Below are positions 1 to 5,811 of a stretch of DNA of 5,811 nucleotides, piece after piece (the stretch's first letter is position 1; each line of letters starts with the position of its first letter). The DNA comes from Weeksellaceae bacterium. GTDB lineage: Bacteria; Bacteroidota; Bacteroidia; Flavobacteriales; Weeksellaceae. Location of the stretch: positions 1 to 5,811 of the forward strand of contig JAKOOI010000504.1 in the NCBI GenBank assembly GCA_022701475.1, written 5' to 3'. The notes beneath the pieces are model-generated. The model was not told where the DNA came from. It ran no database searches and saw nothing but the letters and a program-made list of their open reading frames with translations. Both the position numbers and the translations under genes were made by a program.

Positions 1-1611
1 CATTACTACCAGGAATTCATGTGGGATTCCGAGGAAGGGAAGTCCATCGGTCTTTCGTATTTCCGGGAACGTGAGCTGAAAGACGAAATCATCAGGAAAT
101 TCCAGCTGGGATATTCCCCGGAGAAAAAAGATGCCTTTACGGCATATGCACTTGAGAAAGGCTATAATAAAGAGATCCTGGAAAAGTCCGGTCTTTCTAT
201 TTTTCCGGAAAATGCGCCTTCAGGAATCGACCGCTTCCGCGAAAGGGTGATTTTTCCGATCCACAGCTTTTCGGGAAGGGTATTGGGATTTGGGGCAAGG
301 ATTCTGAAAAACAATGTAAAAACCGCAAAATACCTCAACTCACCGGAAACGGAAATTTACCACAAATCCAATGTCCTCTACGGACTGAACCAGAGCAAAC
401 AGGCAATTTCCAGGAAAAATATCTGTCTTCTTGTAGAAGGGTATATGGATGTGATCTCCCTCCACATGTCCGGAATTGAAAATGTGGTAGCAAGCTCCGG
501 TACTTCCCTGACGACCGAGCAGATTAAGCTGATCAAAAGGCTTACGGAAAATGTAACCATCCTTTTTGACGGTGATAATGCCGGGATCAAAGCCAGCTTC
601 AGGAGCATCGATATGCTGCTTACGGAAGGCATGAACATCAGGGTACTCCTTTTCCCGGACGGTGATGACCCGGATTCCTTTGCCAGAAAACATCCGCAGG
701 ATTATGTGGAAAAATTCATTGAGGAACAGGCGATGGATTTCATCGATTTCAAGGCTGAAATTCTATTGAAGGAAGTCGGTGATGATCCGATTAAGAAAGC
801 GGAGGCCATCCGCGATATCGTTAAATCGGTTTCTTTCGTACAGAATGCGCTGAAGAGGGAAGTGTACCTGAAGCAGGTTTCCAATAAGTTCGGCCTGTCC
901 GAGCAGAGCCTTTTCAACGAGCTTGATGTCCAGAAACAGGTTACCCGGAACCAGATCCAGAAAACACAGGTAAGGGCAGAGGCGCAGCAGCCGGTAAAAC
1001 TGGAGATTGTGGAAGCCCCCACGGACTATGTGGATCCGGTACTTTTTAATGTGACCAAACTGGAAAATGACCTGATCAACCATATGCTTAATTTCGGGGA
1101 TATCATCCTGCAGCGCAAGACGCCGGATGAGCAGGCTTACGAAATCACGGTGATCGAGGAAATCCTCCATCATTTCGAAGAAGACGGCTATGAGTTCCAG
1201 GTAGAGCTGAACAAAAAGATTGTGGAATACATTAGAGAAGGCATCGAAAAAGAAGAACTGAGAAAAGGTAATTTCTTTTTCGGGCTGATGGATGAAGAAC
1301 TCAGCAAAGCCGCCGTAAATTCCATGAACATCTACAGTGAGCTGAATGACTGGACCACCCGCAATATCTTCTCCCCGAATTACGGGGACCGTATCCACGA
1401 TCAGGTGGCAGGGGATATCCTGGTGCATAAATTCCGGTATGTCAATTTCCTGATCGTAAAAACAAAGAAAGAGCTCACCGAACATACCGAAGGAGATGAA
1501 ACAAAATATTTCGAGCTGCTGAAAAAAATCCAGATGCTGACCCTTGTCTCGATAGAACTGTCCAGGCTGCTGAATTATTCTGCAGTTACCGGTATTTATA
1601 CTGACAGATAA
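1..1611 (+). CDS. dnaG: DNA primase DnaG, 5'-truncated by the window edge
   Basis: DnaG synthesises the short RNA primers for lagging-strand replication and works with the replicative helicase DnaB. The reading frame is open from base 1 (first residues HYYQEF), so the Met at 19 is internal and not the start. By comparison with E. coli DnaG, roughly 120 N-terminal residues are missing, including the zinc-binding CHC2 domain. Visible parts, counting residue 1 at base 1, are as follows. The RNA-polymerase core has RERVIFPIHSFSGRVLGFGAR and then KYLNSPETEIYHKS. The TOPRIM metal-binding motifs are EGYMD (146-150), FDGDNAG (189-195) and DGDDPD (220-225). A Gln-rich linker follows at about bases 925-1020. 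The helical C-terminal region should be the helicase-binding domain, which is poorly conserved in sequence, so that assignment rests on position. The gene ends in TAA at 1609-1611. Nothing appears broken, and the truncation is only the window boundary. Confidence 0.97.
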   Translation, partial: HYYQEFMWDSEEGKSIGLSYFRERELKDEIIRKFQLGYSPEKKDAFTAYALEKGYNKEILEKSGLSIFPENAPSGIDRFRERVIFPIHSFSGRVLGFGARILKNNVKTAKYLNSPETEIYHKSNVLYGLNQSKQAISRKNICLLVEGYMDVISLHMSGIENVVASSGTSLTTEQIKLIKRLTENVTILFDGDNAGIKASFRSIDMLLTEGMNIRVLLFPDGDDPDSFARKHPQDYVEKFIEEQAMDFIDFKAEILLKEVGDDPIKKAEAIRDIVKSVSFVQNALKREVYLKQVSNKFGLSEQSLFNELDVQKQVTRNQIQKTQVRAEAQQPVKLEIVEAPTDYVDPVLFNVTKLENDLINHMLNFGDIILQRKTPDEQAYEITVIEEILHHFEEDGYEFQVELNKKIVEYIREGIEKEELRKGNFFFGLMDEELSKAAVNSMNIYSELNDWTTRNIFSPNYGDRIHDQVAGDILVHKFRYVNFLIVKTKKELTEHTEGDETKYFELLKKIQMLTLVSIELSRLLNYSAVTGIYTDR

Positions 1612-1695
1612 GCGGGTATAACGCGGATTCTAAGCCCAGGCAGTGACAAAAAGTCATGTAAAATTTTAGGAATAGAAGTTGTAATATGATCTCTA

Positions 1696-1703
1696 TAAAA
1701 TTG
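1696..1703 (+). promoter_or_regulatory. weak candidate -7 element for clpP
   Basis: TAAAATTG matches the Bacteroidota -7 consensus TAnnTTTG with one mismatch and lies 20 bp before the clpP start codon. A TTG at 1679-1681 could act as a -33 element, but the 14-bp spacer is shorter than usual. The 112-bp gap after dnaG makes a separate clpP promoter plausible, although read-through from dnaG cannot be excluded because no terminator hairpin is evident in the gap. Confidence 0.25.
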
Positions 1704-1723
1704 TAACAATACACAACAGAAAT

Positions 1724-2407
1724 ATGGACATTAAAAAAGAATTCAGAGATTTCTCCACAAAACATTTAGGAAACAGCGGTCTTGCCACCGATCAGTATAT
1801 GAATATGTACGGCCCTACCAATCTTACTCCGTATATTATGGAAGAAAGAAGGATGAATGTGGCCCAGATGGACGTATTTTCACGTCTGATGATGGACCGG
1901 ATCATTTTCCTGGGAACGGGAATCGATGACCAGGTAGCCAATATTGTTACTGCCCAGCTTCTATTCCTGGAAAGTTCAGACTCTTCAAAAGATATTCAGA
2001 TCTATATCAATTCCCCGGGAGGGAGCGTATATGCCGGATTGGGAATTTATGACACCATGCAGATTATCAAGCCGGACGTAGCTACCATCTGTACCGGAAT
2101 CGCGGCTTCCATGGGAGCTGTGCTGCTGGTAGCCGGCGAAAAAGGCAAGCGTTCTGCACTAAAGCACTCGAGGGTGATGATCCACCAGCCGTCAGGAGGG
2201 GCTCAGGGAGTTGCTTCCGACATGGAGATCAATCTGAGGGAAATGCTGAAGCTGAAAAAGGAACTGTATGATATCATCTCAGATCACTCCGGACAGACTT
2301 ACGAATGGGTGGAAAAAGCATCAGACAGGGATTACTGGATGACTTCTACCGAAGCGAAAGATTTCGGAATGGTAGACGAGGTACTTCAGCGGTCAAAAGA
2401 AAAATAA
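1724..2407 (+). CDS. clpP: ATP-dependent Clp protease proteolytic subunit ClpP
   Basis: This is the serine peptidase core of the Clp protease, a cytoplasmic double heptameric ring that degrades proteins unfolded by ClpX or ClpA/C-type ATPases. The 227-residue product carries the whole catalytic triad: Ser129 in GIAASMGA, His154 in RVMIHQPSGG and Asp203 in DRDYW. The Ser-His and His-Asp spacings of 25 and 49 residues equal those of E. coli ClpP. Other family signatures are YINSPGGSVYAGLGIYDTMQ (94-113) and IKPDVATIC (115-123). The N-terminus is about 18 residues longer than the E. coli precursor, which may be a propeptide. The start at 1724 is preceded by an A-rich stretch and not a Shine-Dalgarno sequence, as is usual in Bacteroidota. 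The gene follows dnaG by 112 bp and ends just before a strong terminator, so clpX is not its immediate downstream neighbour. It appears intact. Confidence 0.97.
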   Translation: MDIKKEFRDFSTKHLGNSGLATDQYMNMYGPTNLTPYIMEERRMNVAQMDVFSRLMMDRIIFLGTGIDDQVANIVTAQLLFLESSDSSKDIQIYINSPGGSVYAGLGIYDTMQIIKPDVATICTGIAASMGAVLLVAGEKGKRSALKHSRVMIHQPSGGAQGVASDMEINLREMLKLKKELYDIISDHSGQTYEWVEKASDRDYWMTSTEAKDFGMVDEVLQRSKEK

Positions 2408-2429
2408 ACGGCTGTAGCCATTTATGATA

Positions 2430-2461
2430 AAAGCGCACTTTTAAGGTGCGCTTTCTTTTTT
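2430..2461 (+). terminator. intrinsic terminator after clpP, possibly bidirectional
   Basis: A perfect 9-bp stem pairs AAAGCGCAC (2430-2438) with GTGCGCTTT (2446-2454) across a 7-nt loop. A T-rich tract follows directly (2452-2461, TTTCTTTTTT). It begins 22 bp after the clpP stop codon. Read on the minus strand, the same hairpin is followed by TTTTATC, so it may also stop the convergent operon whose last stop codon lies at 2511-2513. No better minus-strand terminator is visible between 2455 and 2510. Confidence 0.9.
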
Positions 2462-2510
2462 GTCGTGGCTTACCTGTTTTTATAAAAATCAGAAAGCCTG
2501 CATTTTCCGC

Positions 2511-3920
2511 TTATTTCGAATAGGCCGGAAGCATCGGATTACTCAGGACCGAGCATCTTCTCACTTCGATGGCTGTGATTGCAGTATTGTTGGTAACGTC
2601 CGTATCGGTAATCTGAGTCGATGATACATTGGATACCATCCTGAAATTACGGTTATTACCGATCCCTTTTTTATAGTATTTTCCGGTAACGGTAATGATT
2701 CCTGACGATCTGGCAGTAAGCCCCACAGTGCCGCTTATATTGTTGGATGTAAATCCTGAAGGCGGAATGTTGGAGTTTGTAAATCCTGTAGTGGAGATAC
2801 TGCTGACCGAAAATTTGGAGGTATCGAGGACATTGTTATTCTCATCTGTTATTTTCCCGGTAAAGTCAATGCTGCTAAGCGCAGCATCGGTGTCATTGCT
2901 GACTTCTACTTTAAAGCTAATCGTACTGGTATTGTCATTACAGGTGAAATAGCTGTCCGAACGGCTGTCTACCCTGAGGTTGCCCGGAGTGGTAAGAATA
3001 ATGTTCCTGATTTCCTGGAAATTGAATCCGCCTCCTGTAGAAGCGGCAAATCCCAGTTTCAGATTGGAAGGAATCGGATAGGTGGCCGAACTTAAGGTAT
3101 AGGAAAGCACCTGCGTAAAGGTAGTCTGGTTTTCTTTCCGCCATTTGATGGTTACCACATAATCATTGCCCGGTTTGGTAATAATCACCTGAACCCTTCT
3201 GTAAAAGATATTGTCGGCAGGCCGGGTTGCCGTAATCGTATTATAATCGATTTCGTTTCTTTGCCTGATGTTGTCTACCGTCCCGCTGCGGTCACCCAAA
3301 GGTGCACTGGCTAAGTAAACATTTGAACTGGTGTAGGTACTGCTGGTAGGTCCCCTCAGAATAAAAGCATTGGGAAGCATTCCGGAGGTAAGGGTAGCTG
3401 CAGGGGCTGACCCGTTTCTGTTTTCACCGCTGTTGGCATAGTTTCCGTACGCGTCGAGCCCAACGCCCAGATAGCCGCCTGAGAGACCTGTTGTATTGGC
3501 AGGATTGCTGTAGGTTGCATATCCTAACGAACCTCCGTAGCCGCCCAGTTTGAAATTGGCATCCGTTACCGTGGCATCGAACAGGTAAACGGTAAATCCG
3601 TCTGCGCCGTTATACCCGTCATTGACATTACGCCAGTCTTTGTATTCAAAATCGGCAATTACGCCCAATGTGGTAGGAAAGCCCTGAAGGACATACATAT
3701 AGCCTTTCTGATTAGCCTTTGCTTCTGTAAGCCTGAGCCATCCTGCACCATTGGGATCGGCCCCGGTGGCAGCGGTAAGGTAGGCGTTGTCTCCTACCTT
3801 TATTCCGGTCATATCTCTTGTGGTCAGAGGATTGGTGATGGTAAACTGTGCGGAAAGAGGGGACAGTGACAAAAGGGATGCTGCTGTAAATAGTCCCGAT
3901 ACATACTTGTGAATTTTCAT
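2511..3920 (-). CDS. secreted L-type-lectin-like protein
   Basis: The 469-residue product starts with a signal peptide (positive MKIHK, hydrophobic core, predicted cut SA24|Q25), so it is exported. Residues about 26-310 resemble the bacterial L-type (legume-like) lectin beta-sandwich. ADGFTVYLFD (106-115) and GGYGGSLGYA (126-135) match it, as does GYLGVGLDAYGNYAN (149-163), where Asp156 and Asn160 lie where legume lectins bind metal. LKLGFAASTGG (287-297) and the strand FQEIRNIIL (301-309) complete the pattern. Residues about 315-455 form a second Thr/Ser/Asn-rich domain, probably an Ig-like beta-sandwich. The only two cysteines, Cys327 and Cys456, bracket it and could form a disulfide. The last residues (SNPMLPAYSK) do not look like a type IX secretion sorting domain. 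It is the second gene of an operon, 10 bp behind the QVGINT-type gene. Carbohydrate binding is inferred from the fold and the ligand is unknown. Confidence 0.85.
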   Translation of the reverse strand: MKIHKYVSGLFTAASLLSLSPLSAQFTITNPLTTRDMTGIKVGDNAYLTAATGADPNGAGWLRLTEAKANQKGYMYVLQGFPTTLGVIADFEYKDWRNVNDGYNGADGFTVYLFDATVTDANFKLGGYGGSLGYATYSNPANTTGLSGGYLGVGLDAYGNYANSGENRNGSAPAATLTSGMLPNAFILRGPTSSTYTSSNVYLASAPLGDRSGTVDNIRQRNEIDYNTITATRPADNIFYRRVQVIITKPGNDYVVTIKWRKENQTTFTQVLSYTLSSATYPIPSNLKLGFAASTGGGFNFQEIRNIILTTPGNLRVDSRSDSYFTCNDNTSTISFKVEVSNDTDAALSSIDFTGKITDENNNVLDTSKFSVSSISTTGFTNSNIPPSGFTSNNISGTVGLTARSSGIITVTGKYYKKGIGNNRNFRMVSNVSSTQITDTDVTNNTAITAIEVRRCSVLSNPMLPAYSK

Positions 3921-3930
3921 ATCCGGATTT

Positions 3931-4542
3931 TTATTTTACCACAAATACGATGTTCATAAAGCTGGCGTCCGTAGCATTATTGCTCACCGTATAGCTCATC
4001 AGTCCGTTGGCATCAATGCTTACATTGGTAAAGGTATTGGTGTCATAATATGTAATGTAATACTCAAGGTCACCTTTCCCCAGCACAGGAATCTTTCCGG
4101 AAGCTCCCGTACTGGATACCATCGGAGAATTGAACTGGTTGTAATACAGCTGGTAGAGATCTTTGGTTTTGGCTCCCAGCGTAGTGGTATCGAACAGAAT
4201 GGAAGGCATGTAAAAAAATTTGGGAATTCTGAGGCCTACCCACTTTGAGATGGTTCCGTTATAAAAATAAAATCCCGGAGTGGTAATATTGGAAGTCTTT
4301 GTTGTAGGAGTGGTTGGTACTGCCGTAACATACACCACAGTGGAGTTCTGGGCCGTGTCATAAAGGTTGTCCCTCGAAGCCAGTTCCGTACCGGTTATCC
4401 GTACGGTCAGGAAACCATCGGGGGAAGCAACCGGGGATTTGCTCAGATCCAGCGTGGATTTCGGAGCATTAGTATTAATGCCTACTTGTCCACTTAAGTG
4501 TGAAATAAAGGCAATTGATAAAGTAGAAATAAGTTTTTTCAT
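3931..4542 (-). CDS. secreted QVGINT-type flavobacterial protein of unknown function
   Basis: The 203-residue product has a signal peptide (MKKLIS, hydrophobic stretch) with a likely cut between Gly18 and Gln19. The mature protein starts with QVGINTNAPKSTLDLS, a head motif common in exported flavobacterial proteins of unknown function. After a Thr-rich stretch (72-88) comes GFYFYNGTISKWVGL (90-104), which resembles the repeated 'yyy-(D/N)G-kWv' motif of these proteins. Residues about 108-203 form an aromatic-rich C-terminal module (FFYMPSILFD, DLYQLYYNQF, YYITYYDTNTF, ending NIVFVVK) with no catalytic pattern I can identify. There is no cysteine and no membrane segment after the signal peptide. 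Two D-T-(A/T) sequons (62-64, 118-120) fit the Bacteroidota O-glycosylation motif. It is promoter-proximal and lies 10 bp upstream of the lectin-like gene, so the two proteins probably function together. The biochemical role is unknown. Confidence 0.85.
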   Translation of the reverse strand: MKKLISTLSIAFISHLSGQVGINTNAPKSTLDLSKSPVASPDGFLTVRITGTELASRDNLYDTAQNSTVVYVTAVPTTPTTKTSNITTPGFYFYNGTISKWVGLRIPKFFYMPSILFDTTTLGAKTKDLYQLYYNQFNSPMVSSTGASGKIPVLGKGDLEYYITYYDTNTFTNVSIDANGLMSYTVSNNATDASFMNIVFVVK

Positions 4543-4548
4543 ATCGAC

Positions 4549-4558
4549 TTTTTTTTTT
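4549..4558. repeat. 10-nt homopolymer (T on +, A on -) in the operon leader
   Basis: Ten consecutive T on the plus strand read as A(10) in the minus-strand leader, between the -7 element and the start codon. The predicted transcription start falls inside it. It is the longest homopolymer I noticed in the window. Such tracts can change length by slippage and can cause reiterative transcription. Confidence 0.9.
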
Positions 4559-4559
4559 G

Positions 4560-4567
4560 CAAAAGTA
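4560..4567 (-). promoter_or_regulatory. -7 promoter element of the QVGINT/lectin operon
   Basis: Read on the minus strand this is TACTTTTG, an exact match to the Bacteroidota -7 consensus TAnnTTTG, 17 bp before the start codon at 4542. The -33 region (about 4584-4591) is T-rich but has no clear TTTG. Initiation is expected near 4553-4555, inside a run of ten A on the transcribed sequence, giving a leader of only about a dozen bases and no Shine-Dalgarno sequence. Confidence 0.65.
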
Positions 4568-4610
4568 TAAAAATTAGAAAATAAAACTTTAGAACAGGAT
4601 CGTATTTTTA

Positions 4611-4620
4611 TATGATCATA
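4611..4620. repeat. AT-rich perfect palindrome, possible operator
   Basis: TATGATCATA is a perfect 10-bp palindrome. It lies about 45-50 bp upstream of the operon -7 element on the minus strand. TATGAT (4611-4616) can also pair with ATCATA (4621-4626) around a 4-nt loop. The position suits an activator or repressor site, but no regulator can be named. Confidence 0.35.
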
Positions 4621-4767
4621 ATCATAAAAACCAATCAGTCCGGGATTTTCATATCATAAAATCGTGATAAGGTAAACGTGTTGTGAATTATTATGTACGG
4701 GGCTTTCCCGGTGTGTATGGGACTTTGTTATCATGTTTTATAATGATTTTCCGGATGGTCCGGTTGT

Positions 4768-4801
4768 TTTGTCAATCCAACTTTATTTAGCCGTAACTTT
4801 C
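4768..4801 (+). promoter_or_regulatory. weak candidate distal promoter for the phytase-like gene
   Basis: TTTG (4768-4771) is followed after 22 bp by TAACTTTC (4794-4801), one mismatch from TAnnTTTG. The spacing fits the Bacteroidota -33/-7 layout. If used, it would give a leader of about 200 nt before the start codon at 5014. Support is modest. Confidence 0.2.
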
Positions 4802-4988
4802 ACCTGATTTTTCGTTCTGAATTGTACCGGCCGGGCATAACCGGCAAAAGTCATCAATCGAAGGAGATCAGTGAAAGAATAAACCCCGGCAAAACATAGT
4901 TGTGTTGCGTTCATAAAAATGTAATGTGCAGTCTTATTTCTTAAAATACCGGTAGTGTTACCTTAATAGCCAGTTCACACGCCATCCT

Positions 4989-4996
4989 TATTTTCG
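4989..4996 (+). promoter_or_regulatory. weak candidate proximal -7 element for the phytase-like gene
   Basis: TATTTTCG differs from TAnnTTTG at one position and lies 17 bp before the start codon at 5014, the same distance as the -7 box of the divergent operon. No TTG or TTTG is seen at the expected -33 distance, so this is only a candidate. Confidence 0.25.
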
Positions 4997-5013
4997 CGTC
5001 ACAACAGACAAAC

Positions 5014-5811
5014 ATGAAAAAACTACTGCTTTCCACTATGATGCTGGCTGCCGTTACGGCCTGCAAAGATGAAATCGTTATTGATGATAACAACCAGGAT
5101 ATCAATTACTCCAAGCTGCCTCAGGAATTTCCTTTTTCCACATTGGCCACCCTAAATAATGTTGCCGTAATCAACGGCGGTTTCGGCTCCGGCGCAGCAG
5201 CGCATCCTGCAAGAAAAGGAGAGTTCTATGTCATTACGGACCGGGGACCGAATACGGATTACCTGAACGGGAAGAAATTCCTGGCTCCTGCCTTCACGCC
5301 CACCATTATGCACTTTAAGATCAATGCCGGCGGAAATATTGAAGTTATCAAGTACATCAAACTTAAAAATCCGTCAGGACAACCCATTACCGGACTTCCG
5401 AATCCTGCAGGAATGGGAAGTACAGGTGAAACGGCCTATGATGCTAACGGTAATGTATTGGGGACAGATGCTTATGGTCTGGACAGCGAAAGCATCGTGG
5501 CTGCATCAGACGGTACCTTCTGGGTATCCGACGAGTATGGCCCGCACATCGTTCATTACAACGCAGACGGGGTGGAACTGGAAAGGATCAGCCCGGTCGG
5601 CGTAAATACGGGGACCCGCAAATTGCCGGCAGTCCTTGCCAAGAGAAGGCCTAACAGGGGAATGGAAGGGCTGTGCATAACACCGGACGGAAAAACCCTG
5701 GTGGGAACCATGCAGTCCACGATGTATGTGCCGAATAAAAATGCAGCTACCAATAAAACACTTACGCGGATTGTTACTTTTGACATTGCCTCCGGGAAGA
5801 CCAGACAGTTC
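5014..5811 (+). CDS. phytase-like/esterase-like lipoprotein, 3'-truncated by the window edge
   Basis: The frame is open from ATG 5014 to the last base, giving 266 residues with no stop. The N-terminus is a lipoprotein signal peptide, MKKLLLSTMMLAAVTAC, with lipobox VTAC and Cys17 as the lipidated residue. Cys17 is followed by Lys-Asp-Glu, which fits the K-(D/E)2 lipoprotein export signal described in Capnocytophaga, so surface exposure is likely. The body matches the phytase-like family often annotated 'esterase-like activity of phytase', which is probably a beta-propeller. Its motifs are GGFGSG (55-60), TDRGPN (75-80), DSESIV (157-162), WVSDEYGP (170-177), NRGMEG (214-219) and TPDGK (223-227). 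Acidic residues in these motifs could bind metal, and a phosphoester substrate is plausible but unproven. In-frame Met codons at 5038 and 5041 would destroy the signal peptide, so 5014 is preferred. The gene is transcribed divergently from the lectin operon. Confidence 0.88.
   Translation, partial: MKKLLLSTMMLAAVTACKDEIVIDDNNQDINYSKLPQEFPFSTLATLNNVAVINGGFGSGAAAHPARKGEFYVITDRGPNTDYLNGKKFLAPAFTPTIMHFKINAGGNIEVIKYIKLKNPSGQPITGLPNPAGMGSTGETAYDANGNVLGTDAYGLDSESIVAASDGTFWVSDEYGPHIVHYNADGVELERISPVGVNTGTRKLPAVLAKRRPNRGMEGLCITPDGKTLVGTMQSTMYVPNKNAATNKTLTRIVTFDIASGKTRQF

Larger units (their letters stand above)
4543..5013. other. 471-bp divergent intergenic region without a gene
   Basis: No convincing coding frame, tRNA or other known RNA is visible here. 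It separates the minus-strand operon from the plus-strand lipoprotein gene and so must hold the promoters of both. Visible elements are the operon -7 box (4560-4567) and the AT-rich palindrome TATGATCATA (4611-4620). ATCATAAAA occurs twice (4621-4629 and 4653-4661). CCGGATGGTCCGG (4751-4763) is a 5-bp hairpin with a 3-nt loop. The palindrome CCGGCCGG (4827-4834) is followed by CCGGC (4841-4845), which can pair with GCCGG (4830-4834). CCGGCAAAA occurs twice (4841-4849 and 4886-4894). TACCGGTA (4947-4954) overlaps the short inverted repeat GGTA/TACC (4951-4962). Confidence 0.8.

Noticed and set aside
19..21. ATG at 19 as the start of dnaG
   Set aside because: The frame is open upstream to base 1 and the encoded residues continue the family sequence, so this Met is internal.
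340..1022. Shorter antisense open frames within dnaG (117, 86 and 106 codons)
   Set aside because: They overlap each other and the TOPRIM-encoding region of dnaG and show no protein family features.
763..1485. 240-codon open frame antisense to dnaG
   Set aside because: It lies wholly inside the clear dnaG coding frame, has no recognisable domain or start context, and is explained by dnaG codon use.
2695..2952. 85-codon plus-strand frame inside the lectin-like gene
   Set aside because: It is the complement of low-complexity Thr/Ser/Asn codons, with no start context or known motif.
2938..3144. 68-codon minus-strand frame overlapping the lectin-like gene in another frame
   Set aside because: The lectin-like frame is supported by signal peptide and domain motifs, and this one has none.
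4367..4570. 67-codon plus-strand frame antisense to the QVGINT gene start
   Set aside because: It is the complement of the signal-peptide region and operon promoter, with no independent support.
4751..4771. CCGGATGGTCCGG hairpin followed by TTGTTTTG as a terminator
   Set aside because: The stem is only 5 bp, the T-tract is interrupted by G, and no gene ends upstream of it on the plus strand.
5324..5786. Frames on both strands overlapping the phytase-like gene
   Set aside because: The phytase-like frame is continuous to the window end with several family motifs, so these are shadows.

Overview
The window looks like ordinary chromosome from a member of the Bacteroidota, most likely the Flavobacteriia and plausibly a Chryseobacterium-like (Weeksellaceae) relative. 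This is inferred from four things: start codons lack Shine-Dalgarno sequences; a good TAnnTTTG-type -7 promoter element is present; Gln follows the predicted signal-peptide cleavage site in two secreted proteins; and the gene families include a QVGINT-type secreted protein and a lipoprotein with a K-(D/E)2 surface-export signal. GC content is in the mid-40s percent by eye, and CCGG is conspicuously frequent.

Layout: the 3' part of dnaG (primase; its zinc-binding N-terminus lies before the window) runs to 1611. After a 112-bp spacer comes a complete clpP (1724-2407), closed by a strong intrinsic terminator (about 2430-2461). Two minus-strand genes converge on that terminator and form a compact operon read from 4542 down to 2511. 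The first encodes a small secreted QVGINT-type protein, and 10 bp later comes a secreted L-type-lectin-like protein with a C-terminal beta-rich domain. A 471-bp non-coding divergent region (4543-5013) carries the operon's promoter, several short palindromes and short direct repeats. It is followed by the start of a plus-strand lipoprotein of the phytase-like/esterase-like family (5014 to beyond the window end), which is truncated by the window edge.

Functional reading: the left half is housekeeping (primer synthesis for replication and ATP-dependent proteolysis). The right half is cell-envelope or secreted material. The lectin-like protein and its operon partner were probably made to work together at or outside the outer membrane, perhaps in glycan binding or adhesion. 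The phytase-like lipoprotein is predicted to sit on the cell surface. No mobile element, CRISPR array, tRNA or rRNA was recognised. I do not see a clear novel multi-gene system. The most interesting unit is the lectin-like/QVGINT gene pair with its 10-nt homopolymer next to the promoter.
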